DNA from: Paenibacillus rigui
GTDB taxonomy: Bacteria > Bacillota > Bacilli > Paenibacillales > NBRC-103111
NCBI RefSeq assembly: GCF_002234615.1
Contig: NZ_NMQW01000030.1
Location: 1-64,000 of the forward strand
Reading direction: 5' to 3'
Length of the DNA: 64,000 bases
In this document: piece after piece, positions 42,886-52,965 of the stretch
How positions within the stretch are numbered: position 1 is the stretch's first letter
Layout of the letters: every line of letters starts with the position of its first letter
Program-made: the position numbers and the translations under genes
The notes under the pieces: model-generated
What the model saw: only the letters and a program-made list of their open reading frames with translations
Told to the model about the DNA's origin: nothing
The model's database searches: none

Positions 42886-45800
42886 TTAAATCAACTTGGA
42901 TAGCTGCAGCAAGCGCTGCAGCAGCACTGCTGTTTCAGCGCGGGTCATGCTGTCCTTCGGCGCAATGAAGCCGCCGTCTCTTCCCGTGATTAACCCTGTG
43001 CTCAATGCCTCTTGAATAGCCGGCTCCGCATAATCCGCTATGAGCTCCGCATCCTTAAAGTCATTCAGGCCAGGATGGGTCTCATCCTGCATAAGCTTAG
43101 GATCTGCCCCGGCCAGCTTCATTGCCCTCACGATGATCGTCATAGCTTGCTCGCGGGTAAGCATATCATGAGGTCCGAAGCTGCCATTACCGTACCCTGA
43201 AATCACGCCATACTGCTGCGCAGCCTCAACGTAAGGGGCATACCAATCCCCTAACTGCACATCCTGGAACGCCGATTGCGTGCTTGCGGCTTGAAGTCCC
43301 AAAGCTTTTACGACCATGGCTGCGAATTCGCCTCGAGTAATACTGCGGTCCGGCTCGAATCTCTCCGGCGCGGTACCGCTGACAATGAGGCGGGAGCCCA
43401 TTTCATGAATGGCAGGGTTTGCCCAATGGGCTTGAGCATCCTTGAACTCCACAGGCTTGTTGATCAGAGCATATACGCCTTGGCTGTACAGGCTGTGAAT
43501 TACCGCAACCCTTTTGCCGTTCAGGCTTCTCATTTCAGTTGGCACATGACTAATCGTCCCGTCTCCTGCTAGTGATACCGCTGTCGTCATTGTAGCAGTA
43601 CTCACCCCTTCAGGAAGGGTGATGCTTCGCTCCACATAAGCTGTGAAAGGCGCGATGTCCTGCGTCTGTTCCCCGTACATCGAAGTGACTTTAAACAGCT
43701 CCGGTGAACCTACGACAGTAAAGTCCACCTCCGCCGCAGCCTTGGCAAGCTGATTTCTTTGCTCGGTATCGGCAGAACGTATTTCCAGTCGGATCATCAT
43801 ATTTTGTAATGCGATCTTGTCTCCAAACTGAGCAGCGATCGCATTCAGCTGAAGCTGCTCCGATGGGATCCGGTAGCTGGCTGTGCCGGTATCAACAACC
43901 AGCGAGGCCTTCACAGCTTGCATCTGCCTTACCAGCTCCCCACTCAGCTCTCCCCTATAAATATCGGAAGCACGGCTGAACACAATGGCAACCTCCGGCC
44001 GTTCACCTTGTTTCTCCAGCAGTTTTCCAATGGCCTGCTCATTTAACCCGATGGTCGTCACCGTGGAAGTGCCTTGCGCTGTTGTCGTTTCGGTACCGGC
44101 CAGTTCACTCTTGCCGTTCACCACGACCTCCACCTGGGATCCGGTCTGCGGGATGTATATACCTCCGCCTCCTCCTCCGCCTCCTCCACCCGGTGGCGTC
44201 GCTTTTTGGAACGTACCGCTATATGGCTCACTTGGGTTTTTCCCGTCCGTGACGGTTATGGCTTTCAATGTCGTCGTTGCGCTCACCGCTATAGGTTTCG
44301 TGTATAACAACGAACTTTCCGTTGGTGTCGTGCCATCCAAGGTGTAATATATCAACCCTTCAGCTTCCGTTGTGCTCAGTACAATATCGAGCTTTTCATT
44401 AAAGGTTTGCGGACTTTGACTAGTTGGTTTTGAAGCTGTTTCGGCGTATTTTAACGCTTGCCTATTCAAGATCATAGTCCGGCTCTCCCCGGCAATGGAT
44501 GCAGTCAATATCGTCTGACCGCCTGTTGAACTTGATGTCCAGCCAAGCGACGCATCCTGGGTCAGCTGATAAGGACCGGTCACACGATAGAGCGTGTTGC
44601 CCTCACTCAGTTGAATGGAAGCTGTTGAGAGCCGGCTATCCGTCGTGCCCAGAGCCTCGGTCAGCTGAGGGTAATAGCCGGATACTGCTGTCCAAACGCT
44701 CTTATCGAAGCCGTCAGGAAGACTTCCCTTGACAAGAGCCGCTGTCTTACTTGCCTTCACAAGTCCATCCGCCGAGGTGACCCGGCTGCCTGCTTCATTA
44801 TAATAAGCAATGCTTAGCTGGAGCTGCTGTTCATCGTACACATTGTTCTTGAGAACAGCGCCTTGGGCCAGCTTTCCTGCAATACCGCCAAAAAACGATT
44901 TCCCCTTCACCATCAAGCCCTGCATGCTGGATTCTACAGGCCCTGCGTTCCATGTATTGCTGATTGTGCCCTCTAGGGCATAGCCTGCAATACCTCCCGC
45001 ACTCGCCTCTATTGTGCCAGATGCACGCACGGTGCCGGAATTGTAGCTGGCAGTGATCGCTCCATGGTTCTCGCCCGCAAGTCCGCCGGCATACGGTGTA
45101 GCGGCGTCAGCCGAGACGACCGAGTACGAGAAGCTGCGTGCGATGGAAGCCGAAGGACCATTGATTCCTGCAATGCCTCCAGCCGCAGCAGCACCGGCCG
45201 GATTCGAGGCTTGCAGCTGCGTCTTGCTGAAGGACAATACAATCTGTCCTGCGTTCACGCCCGCTATGCCGCCTGCCACCGTTCCCTTAGCCTGAATGGC
45301 GCCATTGACCGAAGATCGGTCAATGAGACCTTCATTGGATCCGCTTAGGCCGCCGACAAATTCCGTTCCGGTCAAATCGAGCGAACGAAGGGTCACGGCT
45401 TCTATGGTACCGGTGCTATGTCCTGCCGCTCCTCCGACATAGCTGTGTCCGGTTACCGTCACCTTGGTCAGGACAGCTCCTTTCAGCTGCGAGCTTTCGC
45501 CCGTGATTCCGCCGACGTAGCTCTTTCCTTGCGCCGTAATCGGACCTGCTTCAATGATGGAGACCGCTGCCTCCCGTGCGCTGCCGGCAATACCGCCGAC
45601 ATAGCTGCCTTCGGGTGCGAGCACCTGAATTTCCCCGGTTTGATATACCGTAAGAACCCCCGATAGGACCCCGGCGAGACCGCCTGCGTAGCTGCCGGTT
45701 GCCGACACGGTCGTCAGGTCGCCGGTAGAAACGGCTTTCAGCTCACCTGTGCTGCTCCCGGCTACGCCGCCAACCCGATCCGTTCCGGCCACGCTCATCT

Positions 45801-48800
45801 TTTGAATGCGAATCTGCTCCAATCTGCCGGCATTACTCCCCGTCACACCTCCCGTATGGTCTCCGTTACCTTGTACACGGCTGTCGCTGACAATAATGCT
45901 GCTGAGCAAGGCTTCTGCATCGTTCAATCCCACGACAACACCTGTAAACGAGCCTCCCGTCACATTCGCCCCCTGCAGCTTTACATGGCTAACAACCCCA
46001 CGATTTACCGAAATCAGCCCGTATTTATCGTATTGGTCTGCATAAGAGGTCAACCCTGAAATCGCATAGTGGCCTCCATCGAATTCATCCTGGAAGTCGG
46101 CAATCGGGGTCCATAACCGATGACTTAGATCGATATCCGCCCCCAGTATGATTTTGCGGATGGCCGGAAGCTGTGAGGCAGTGCGGTCAAACAGCCCGAA
46201 AAGCTCTGCGTTGCCATTGTACAGCTGAACAATACCCGCCAGTTGAGCTGCACTCATGGCAGTATAGGTTGTTTCTCCCTTCGTCTGCTGGGTCAGAACG
46301 GAAAGATCCGGAGCAAAGTTCCAATTTGTTACCTGCGCGAGCACCGGTGCGTCATGGTTCACACCGTCCATATAGCCCCAGATGGAACCGTTGGCCGCGA
46401 AGCTCCAATTCGCCAGCTTCGCATGACCGGAGAAATCCGCCTTGTTTACATGGACGGACTGTCCGGCGCTGCTCGTATCGTACTGAATCGGCTGCAAGCT
46501 TCCCGTATAGAAAGCATCCGCAACCTTGCCGTCCCGGAAATTGTAGCCGATCAAGGCTCCTCTGTAGGAATTGGAGCCCGCTCCTTGCGAAGAGATGTTC
46601 GTTACACGAGCGTAGACCCGGTTCAAGCTGCCGTCGTTATACCCTGCAAAGCCGCCGGCATAAGCGCGCGTAGCGTTGTTGACCCCTTGAACCGTGACCG
46701 ATTCCTGGGAAGCATACGCGTCTTCAATCAAGCTGCCATTGTTGATAATGGCAGCGAAGCCGCCTCCTCTGGCATCGAATGACGTATTCATGACATCGCC
46801 GCTGGCGTAAGCCTCCTGAACTGTATATCGGTTCATCAGTCCAGCGAAACCGCCTGCATACGCGCCTGCTTTGCCGCTGACCTTCACCGAGCCTTCCGCA
46901 AAGGCTCGGCGGATGACACCCGGTGCGCTGTCACCAAGCAATCCGGCAAAGCCCCCGGCATTGATCGTATTGTAAGGATTCGTACTGTTGACCTCAATCG
47001 GCATACTCGAAGAAGCATGGAGCATGGAGACGCCGTCCGCCATGCCGACGGCACCGCCGACTCGGGTAGCTGTGGGAATACGCTCTTGAGCCATGCTGCT
47101 GCCCACAACGATACGTTCCTGATGTGTTGAGAACACCTGCACATAGGCGAGCTTACCGCCCGTCGCTTGTCCGACGATACCGCCGATCGTGTAATTGCTG
47201 CTGGTATCCGCTTGAATTGCCGTTTCCGCCTTCGTGTGAACGATCACACCGGTGCTGAAGCCGGTGATCCCTCCCGCAACTGCGTGCTTCACACCTGTAA
47301 TGGTCAAAGCTCCCGTAGAGTCCGAATTGTAAACCGATGCGGTCTGGAGCTGTCCGGTAATGGCGCCGGCGTAAACCTGAGCCAGCTGCCCTGTGCCCGT
47401 AACTTCAATGGCATTATCGTGAACCTTAGCTTCATATACCCCTGAATACAGTGGAATCATCAAGCCGAAATCAAGTGCAGCATCGATATCGGCCGCTTTC
47501 ACAATACCGGCAATTCCGCCTACGGAGCTTTCGCCCGTTGCTGTTGCCAATGCAATCTTGGCTGCCGTTTCCGGCTTGTACAGAATCGAATCCAGGCTGA
47601 AGCCTGTGATGCCCCCTGCCTTCACATCGTTAGCCGCAACCGTAATCGTTCCTTCGAACACCGCTTGTCGAATAGCCGTCCGGTTCAGCTTTCCGGCGAT
47701 GCCTCCGACGAAGCCGCCGTCAGAGGTCGACAGCAGCACATGATGGACTTCCGCTCCATCGACCTCGAAGCTGTTGTTCCCGCTTCCGGTCTTGTCCCCA
47801 ACGATGCCTCCTGCGACAGAAGCCGCAATATGTCCCTCTGCCAATGGACCCTCAGCAGGCGCTGCACCCGTGCCGTTGAGCTTCGCATGCAGAATCCGCT
47901 GTCCCGCTGCGGACTGTCCGACGATGCCGCCGGCAATCGAGTGAGCTGCCGGCGCTTGAATCGTTCCTCCGTTCAGCTGAAGCTGCAAGCCGTCCGCTGC
48001 TCCGGATACATAGGAGCCGATCATACCTCCTGCCACGGCGGCTTCGCCTGTCGCTTGAACCGTTCCGCCTGTTTGAATCGCTGCGGTTATGGCGCCTATG
48101 TCGCCTGTCTGCCGACCTGCAATGCCCCCTGCGACTGCATTGCTGCCGCTTGCCTCAATGCTTCCCTTCAACAGGCTCAGCATGCCTCCATTCAGGGACG
48201 AAGCATTCTCTCCCACCAGTCCGCCTATCGCTGCCTGGTGGACCGGTGTGGTTAACTTACCGTCTTGAACGGTCAGCGATAGCTGGACAAGCCGGCCCGT
48301 GCTCTTGCCGAGGATTCCGCCGGTGAAAGCACCGTTCGTTACTTTGGCTTGTGAATTTAAGGTTACTTCAATGTCTGACACGCTGCCTTTGCTCAGTCCT
48401 GCCAACGTACCGACATATTGCTGGCCGTTAATGGAGATCGGCTCGAGCTTAAGCTGCTGCACTGTGCCGCTGCTGCCGATAACCCCGAACAGCCCCGCGT
48501 AATCGGCCGCCGACACCTGAAGGCCGCTGATTAACAAATGGTTGCCGATAAAAGTACCCTCGAAGGCATTGGCTTCTTTATTTCCAATCGGCGTCCATTG
48601 ATTGGATTGCATATGAATCGGTGCCTTAAGCTCGATTTCTCTGCCCAGAAAATTAAATCGGTCAACCCCTGGAACCGTACCGTTGACTATCCCGGCAAGC
48701 CCTGCTAAATCAGCTTCGGTCTGAATCACGAAGCGAAGGGCCGTAGGCTTCTTGGTATACCAATTGATGTTCAGATTGACGTTGCTGCCGCCGTCTTCTT

Positions 48801-51800
48801 CGCCGCCCCCGGAGCCTCCTCCCGATGGGTCGCCGGCATTAGCCGTCAAATTAAGCTCGGGATACTTATAATCGGCATTCAAAGAGCCGTACCGCCAGGC
48901 GGTGTCGCTGAACGTCCACCCCGATAAGCCGGGGAACGAATTTCGGTCCGCCAGCGAGGACGATAGAATCGGGCTCAGCCGGGAGTACATATTCAGCTCA
49001 TAGTACGTTCCGCCGCCGAAATCAAGCAGACCGCTGTTAATGCCTAATTGCTCATCCTTGACATAATACGTATTATCTATGAGCTCTTTGCTTGCATTGT
49101 TGTAATACCCTGCAAAGCCGCCTGCATAAGCGTCATTGCCGCCGGTTACCTGACCGGCCGAGTAGCTGCCCGTCACGTTGCCCGTCGTAAGCAGACCGAT
49201 CAAGCCCCCGCTATACGACTGCTGCCCGCTTGCCATGACCTCCTTGGCCGCATAGGAATTGGTTATCGTTCCCGTATGTCCGCCCACCAAGCCGCCGACA
49301 TACGTATACGGCCCTGCCGCAGTCACTTTGGCTGAGGTGAAGCTTTTGTCCAGGCTTCCGCTGTTCCTGCCTGCCAATCCGCCCAGCAGCGCATAACGCT
49401 GCTCTGTACCGGCCGCATGGCCAACCAAATCGGTCTCAATGTAAGAAGACAGCAGCTTCCCCGTATTATCACCCACAAGCCCCCCGGCAATAGTGGCTTG
49501 TCCACCGATCGTAAGCACTGCATTGGAATACGTGTAATAGAGCGTACCAGCGTTGCTGCCAATCAAGCCCCCCACAATGCTGTCGTTGCCGTCGGCTGTA
49601 ACAGGCAGCCGGTCCGCAATGCTGTTGTTCGCGACAAAGCTTCTATTGTCGCCGATCAAGCCGCCGGTAACAGCCGATGGAGCGTGCACAACCAGCTTGC
49701 CTGCCATGCGGCTGTTCTGAATTGTACTTACCGCACTCAGGACAGAAGCTGCATCTGCCTGACCGCTGCGGGCATCATTTAAGCCGATCAGACCTCCGAC
49801 CACCGAAGCCGAAGCCGTCTGGGGAACAGAGATGGTCAAGCCCTCCATATAGCTCTTACGGATGACCGCTGTCTCCGAGCCTTTGTTATAGCCCGCTATT
49901 CCGCCTACAACAGACGAAGTGCCCTTTGCTGTTACATTCACTTGCTGTGCGAACACGCTGTTAATGTCCGTCTCTATACTTGCCCCTATCAAAGCTGCCG
50001 CACGGACACCGTTTGCCGCACTGTCTGTGGCAAGTGTCAGGTTGTTTATGTTGAAGTCAGCTCCATTCCCGCTGACAACGGCGCGCTCAGCCCGGCCTGC
50101 CATACCGCCTGCCTCCGCATCGTTACCCGCAACAGTCAGCGCTGCATAGTCCGGCAGTACGCCCAATACGTACGATTCGGTGATCGAGGCGTCCTGAATG
50201 CGGCCGACGAGACCGCCTGCCATCGTTCCCGCCCCGCGAACGGTTATGACCGGACTTTCCGCGACAACATGCTTCAGCGAAGTCTTCAAGCTGTCTCCCA
50301 CGATGCCGCCGGCTTTAGCGCCGCTTGCCGATGCCGGTGCCGTAATAACTAGCCCCGAGACATTGCCGCTGCTGCCGTTTCCTTGGATCGTGCTGTTGCT
50401 TGTCGTACCGGCGATGCCGCCAACAGCGGAGTTTATCCCTTGAACGGTCAGTTCCAGCAATGAACCGTCTTCCGTATACACACGGGGATTGATTATATTG
50501 CCTTGTGCATCTCCGGCCATACCGCCGATCCTGCTATTCGCACCGTTCGCCGTAAGGCTCAGTGACTTGACAGACAAGCCGGTCAACACGCCCTTATGAT
50601 CCCCTGCAATTCCTCCCAATCTGGAATTGTCTCCATCGGAGGTTGCAGTGATTCCGGATACGGCTTGTAACAGTCCATCGGATAACATAGCACGGTTATC
50701 CCCCACAACGCCGCCCGCTGCACTATCTGCCCCGCGGGTTGTTATTGTCAGGTCTTGTACGGACACGCCGGCTCCTTGGGCACCTGCCGTCACATTGGCT
50801 GATGCAGTCCCTGCCAGCCCGCCAAGCTTCAAGCCGTTAGCGACAGCTTCCGAAGTCAGGGTGATTCCGCGTACTGTACTGGATTGAATGAGCAGCGCTC
50901 CATCATCGGCGCCGATCAGACCGCCTGCCGAAACCTTCGCTGCCTTCACCGTCAGCGTGAAGCTGCTGCCTTCGGTTGTATCCATATTGCCGATGACGGA
51001 AGAGGCAATTTCGCCTTTCGCTTTCCCCGCAATTCCACCGGCGAAGCCGTTCACTCCTGCTGCCTGGAGGGAAGCATCTTTTACGGAGGCTGCCATAATT
51101 TTGCCGTTCACATAACCGGCTGCCCCTCCTAAGGCTCCATCCGATAGGAGCTCCGCTTGACTTTCCTTCGTATTCCCTATTTTCGCTTGAGCGATCGTTC
51201 CGCCATTCACATAACCGGCGACACCGCCAGTGAAAGCACCTGCTCCCCCTTGCACGGACAAGTGTCCGGTAAATACCGGACTATCGATCGTTCCGTTGGC
51301 CGCGTAATAGCCCACGATACCGCCGGTATACACTTCGCTGTCTTCACCGGACGAAGCGGCACGTACCGTAATCGTTTGGCCGAAAGCTTCTTTGCTTAAC
51401 TGAATATCCTCACCGCTACCTCCGGCAGCAATGCTACCGACAAAACCTCCGGTATACAGCTTCTGCTTTCCGCTAACGTTAATATTTCCTGTACTTACTA
51501 CGTTATTTGCCGTCTTGGCATAGGCTTTGTTCGAAATGATGCCGCCCGTATACACTTCCGTTCCGCCCGTTATCACAAGCTCTCCGCTGTTTCCATACGC
51601 GTCTTTGGCCGAGCTGTCCAGGACAAGGCGGCTTCCCGCGAAGCCGATCAGACCGCCGCTATAGATCCGGTCTCCCGTTGCCGAAACTTGCATTGGCGCT
51701 GTATTTTTGGCACCGTTCTTGAACGTAACAGTACCTCCTGCTTTCCCCGCAAGTCCGCCGGTATAAATATCGCCAGAACCTGCTACTGTGATAGGCACGT

Positions 51801-52932
51801 TGTTGCTAAAGCTTTGTGCCCACGTGAGGTCACCGTAAACATATCCGCTAATACCGCCTGTGTATACCGAGGCGCCGGTCATGTTCAGAATGGAGCCTGT
51901 TTGTTGGAAATTCATATCCGCCTGAAGATTTTGTTCGGCTAAACCGACTAATCCGCCTACGAATGAGCCTGTTGAAGCCGCTCCGGTAATGTTCAAATTC
52001 CCTGCATTCGACGTCAGCTTGGAGAACGTCAGCTGCACGCTGCCGGCTGCTTTGCCGAGAATGCCGCCGGCAGCGGTCCTTTTATTATTCACCGCGGTCA
52101 CGCTGCCGCTGTTGCGGATAGCCGTATCCTCATCTCCCATGCTCAACGGCTTGCTCGCGAGCCCTATAACACCGCCTGCATTCGCTTCATAGACGCTGTT
52201 CGAGACGGAGACAGCTCCGGTATTTTCAATTTTCTTCATGGTTAAGCCCGATGTCCCGCCAGAGGCTGCCGCTATCCCGCCTATGACTCCACGATTCGAA
52301 CCATTAAGCGTTACATTGGCATGGTTCACCGCATCGGAGATCATCCCCGAGCCGTCGCCTACAATGCCGCCGACAAAAGCATCTTTGGATGTAACGACAT
52401 CAATCGAAGCATCGTTCGTCAACTGATATACGATACTGCTCTGATCCATATAGCCGACCGCCGAACCGACCCGGACATCTGTGTTCGCGTTGATCCGGAT
52501 CGCACCCGACAGGTGAAGGTTTCCGACCGTACCGCCATTCATATAACCGATGAAGCCGGCATACTTGTCGCTGCTGTCGAGACGAAGTCCGGACAGATCG
52601 TAGATCTGTCCTTGTTTCCCCATAATCGTCCCTTTAAAGGGACGGCTTTCATTGCCGATAGGTACCCAATTGTACGCTGACAGGTCTACATTGGCATTGA
52701 CCTCCAGCACCTTGCCCTGAAAGTCAGTCATCCCTGTGTTCACCAGCTTGGCAATGCCTGCGACTTTGTCTGCCGAATCTATCGTATAGGTTTTGTAATC
52801 GGCATTGTACCAGTCTATATTGGCGTGATCCGCCCATGAGTCTGCAGCAGCGCGCCCAATCCATACCGTCATGCTGAAAAATACGAACACGACAAGCCCT
52901 GCAAGGCTGATTGTTTTTTGGTTAAAGCGCAT
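42886..52932 (-). CDS. Giant SLH-anchored GLUG-repeat surface protein (3,348 aa)
   Basis: A signal peptide (about 1-30) is followed by three long blocks of GLUG-type repeats starting near residues 34, 1387 and 2210. Each block opens with a similar cap (A-x-K/D-L/V-AGIA-x-LVN, then W-x-PIG, F-x-G and ISGL) and continues with dozens of short repeats ending in GG-I/L-A/V-G. The first two blocks are separated by a Gly/Ser-rich linker. A chitobiase-like domain (~2837-2900; IYYTLDGTTPTESSLLY), a poly-Gly hinge (~2915), a ~230-residue domain and three SLH motifs (from ~3164, with TRGE, TREQ and TRAE) follow. The repeats suggest a long solenoid projecting from the wall. The start at 52932 has GGGGGTG and lies 33 bp behind the 2,505-residue protein gene, so the two are co-transcribed. 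Confidence 0.9.
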   Translation of the reverse strand: MRFNQKTISLAGLVVFVFFSMTVWIGRAAADSWADHANIDWYNADYKTYTIDSADKVAGIAKLVNTGMTDFQGKVLEVNANVDLSAYNWVPIGNESRPFKGTIMGKQGQIYDLSGLRLDSSDKYAGFIGYMNGGTVGNLHLSGAIRINANTDVRVGSAVGYMDQSSIVYQLTNDASIDVVTSKDAFVGGIVGDGSGMISDAVNHANVTLNGSNRGVIGGIAAASGGTSGLTMKKIENTGAVSVSNSVYEANAGGVIGLASKPLSMGDEDTAIRNSGSVTAVNNKRTAAGGILGKAAGSVQLTFSKLTSNAGNLNITGAASTGSFVGGLVGLAEQNLQADMNFQQTGSILNMTGASVYTGGISGYVYGDLTWAQSFSNNVPITVAGSGDIYTGGLAGKAGGTVTFKNGAKNTAPMQVSATGDRIYSGGLIGFAGSRLVLDSSAKDAYGNSGELVITGGTEVYTGGIISNKAYAKTANNVVSTGNINVSGKQKLYTGGFVGSIAAGGSGEDIQLSKEAFGQTITVRAASSGEDSEVYTGGIVGYYAANGTIDSPVFTGHLSVQGGAGAFTGGVAGYVNGGTIAQAKIGNTKESQAELLSDGALGGAAGYVNGKIMAASVKDASLQAAGVNGFAGGIAGKAKGEIASSVIGNMDTTEGSSFTLTVKAAKVSAGGLIGADDGALLIQSSTVRGITLTSEAVANGLKLGGLAGTASANVTAGAQGAGVSVQDLTITTRGADSAAGGVVGDNRAMLSDGLLQAVSGITATSDGDNSRLGGIAGDHKGVLTGLSVKSLSLTANGANSRIGGMAGDAQGNIINPRVYTEDGSLLELTVQGINSAVGGIAGTTSNSTIQGNGSSGNVSGLVITAPASASGAKAGGIVGDSLKTSLKHVVAESPVITVRGAGTMAGGLVGRIQDASITESYVLGVLPDYAALTVAGNDAEAGGMAGRAERAVVSGNGADFNINNLTLATDSAANGVRAAALIGASIETDINSVFAQQVNVTAKGTSSVVGGIAGYNKGSETAVIRKSYMEGLTISVPQTASASVVGGLIGLNDARSGQADAASVLSAVSTIQNSRMAGKLVVHAPSAVTGGLIGDNRSFVANNSIADRLPVTADGNDSIVGGLIGSNAGTLYYTYSNAVLTIGGQATIAGGLVGDNTGKLLSSYIETDLVGHAAGTEQRYALLGGLAGRNSGSLDKSFTSAKVTAAGPYTYVGGLVGGHTGTITNSYAAKEVMASGQQSYSGGLIGLLTTGNVTGSYSAGQVTGGNDAYAGGFAGYYNNASKELIDNTYYVKDEQLGINSGLLDFGGGTYYELNMYSRLSPILSSSLADRNSFPGLSGWTFSDTAWRYGSLNADYKYPELNLTANAGDPSGGGSGGGEEDGGSNVNLNINWYTKKPTALRFVIQTEADLAGLAGIVNGTVPGVDRFNFLGREIELKAPIHMQSNQWTPIGNKEANAFEGTFIGNHLLISGLQVSAADYAGLFGVIGSSGTVQQLKLEPISINGQQYVGTLAGLSKGSVSDIEVTLNSQAKVTNGAFTGGILGKSTGRLVQLSLTVQDGKLTTPVHQAAIGGLVGENASSLNGGMLSLLKGSIEASGSNAVAGGIAGRQTGDIGAITAAIQTGGTVQATGEAAVAGGMIGSYVSGAADGLQLQLNGGTIQAPAAHSIAGGIVGQSAAGQRILHAKLNGTGAAPAEGPLAEGHIAASVAGGIVGDKTGSGNNSFEVDGAEVHHVLLSTSDGGFVGGIAGKLNRTAIRQAVFEGTITVAANDVKAGGITGFSLDSILYKPETAAKIALATATGESSVGGIAGIVKAADIDAALDFGLMIPLYSGVYEAKVHDNAIEVTGTGQLAQVYAGAITGQLQTASVYNSDSTGALTITGVKHAVAGGITGFSTGVIVHTKAETAIQADTSSNYTIGGIVGQATGGKLAYVQVFSTHQERIVVGSSMAQERIPTATRVGGAVGMADGVSMLHASSSMPIEVNSTNPYNTINAGGFAGLLGDSAPGVIRRAFAEGSVKVSGKAGAYAGGFAGLMNRYTVQEAYASGDVMNTSFDARGGGFAAIINNGSLIEDAYASQESVTVQGVNNATRAYAGGFAGYNDGSLNRVYARVTNISSQGAGSNSYRGALIGYNFRDGKVADAFYTGSLQPIQYDTSSAGQSVHVNKADFSGHAKLANWSFAANGSIWGYMDGVNHDAPVLAQVTNWNFAPDLSVLTQQTKGETTYTAMSAAQLAGIVQLYNGNAELFGLFDRTASQLPAIRKIILGADIDLSHRLWTPIADFQDEFDGGHYAISGLTSYADQYDKYGLISVNRGVVSHVKLQGANVTGGSFTGVVVGLNDAEALLSSIIVSDSRVQGNGDHTGGVTGSNAGRLEQIRIQKMSVAGTDRVGGVAGSSTGELKAVSTGDLTTVSATGSYAGGLAGVLSGVLTVYQTGEIQVLAPEGSYVGGIAGSAREAAVSIIEAGPITAQGKSYVGGITGESSQLKGAVLTKVTVTGHSYVGGAAGHSTGTIEAVTLRSLDLTGTEFVGGLSGSNEGLIDRSSVNGAIQAKGTVAGGIAGVNAGQIVLSFSKTQLQASNPAGAAAAGGIAGINGPSASIARSFSYSVVSADAATPYAGGLAGENHGAITASYNSGTVRASGTIEASAGGIAGYALEGTISNTWNAGPVESSMQGLMVKGKSFFGGIAGKLAQGAVLKNNVYDEQQLQLSIAYYNEAGSRVTSADGLVKASKTAALVKGSLPDGFDKSVWTAVSGYYPQLTEALGTTDSRLSTASIQLSEGNTLYRVTGPYQLTQDASLGWTSSSTGGQTILTASIAGESRTMILNRQALKYAETASKPTSQSPQTFNEKLDIVLSTTEAEGLIYYTLDGTTPTESSLLYTKPIAVSATTTLKAITVTDGKNPSEPYSGTFQKATPPGGGGGGGGGGIYIPQTGSQVEVVVNGKSELAGTETTTAQGTSTVTTIGLNEQAIGKLLEKQGERPEVAIVFSRASDIYRGELSGELVRQMQAVKASLVVDTGTASYRIPSEQLQLNAIAAQFGDKIALQNMMIRLEIRSADTEQRNQLAKAAAEVDFTVVGSPELFKVTSMYGEQTQDIAPFTAYVERSITLPEGVSTATMTTAVSLAGDGTISHVPTEMRSLNGKRVAVIHSLYSQGVYALINKPVEFKDAQAHWANPAIHEMGSRLIVSGTAPERFEPDRSITRGEFAAMVVKALGLQAASTQSAFQDVQLGDWYAPYVEAAQQYGVISGYGNGSFGPHDMLTREQAMTIIVRAMKLAGADPKLMQDETHPGLNDFKDAELIADYAEPAIQEALSTGLITGRDGGFIAPKDSMTRAETAVLLQRLLQLSKLI

Positions 52933-52965
52933 ATGACACCCCCGCTCTCTTCTTCTTTGAACCGA

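Noticed and set aside
42886-52932. Regularly spaced Gly-rich repeats considered as a CRISPR or DNA satellite array.
   Set aside because: The periodicity is at protein level within one uninterrupted frame, with degenerate DNA repeats and no constant spacers.
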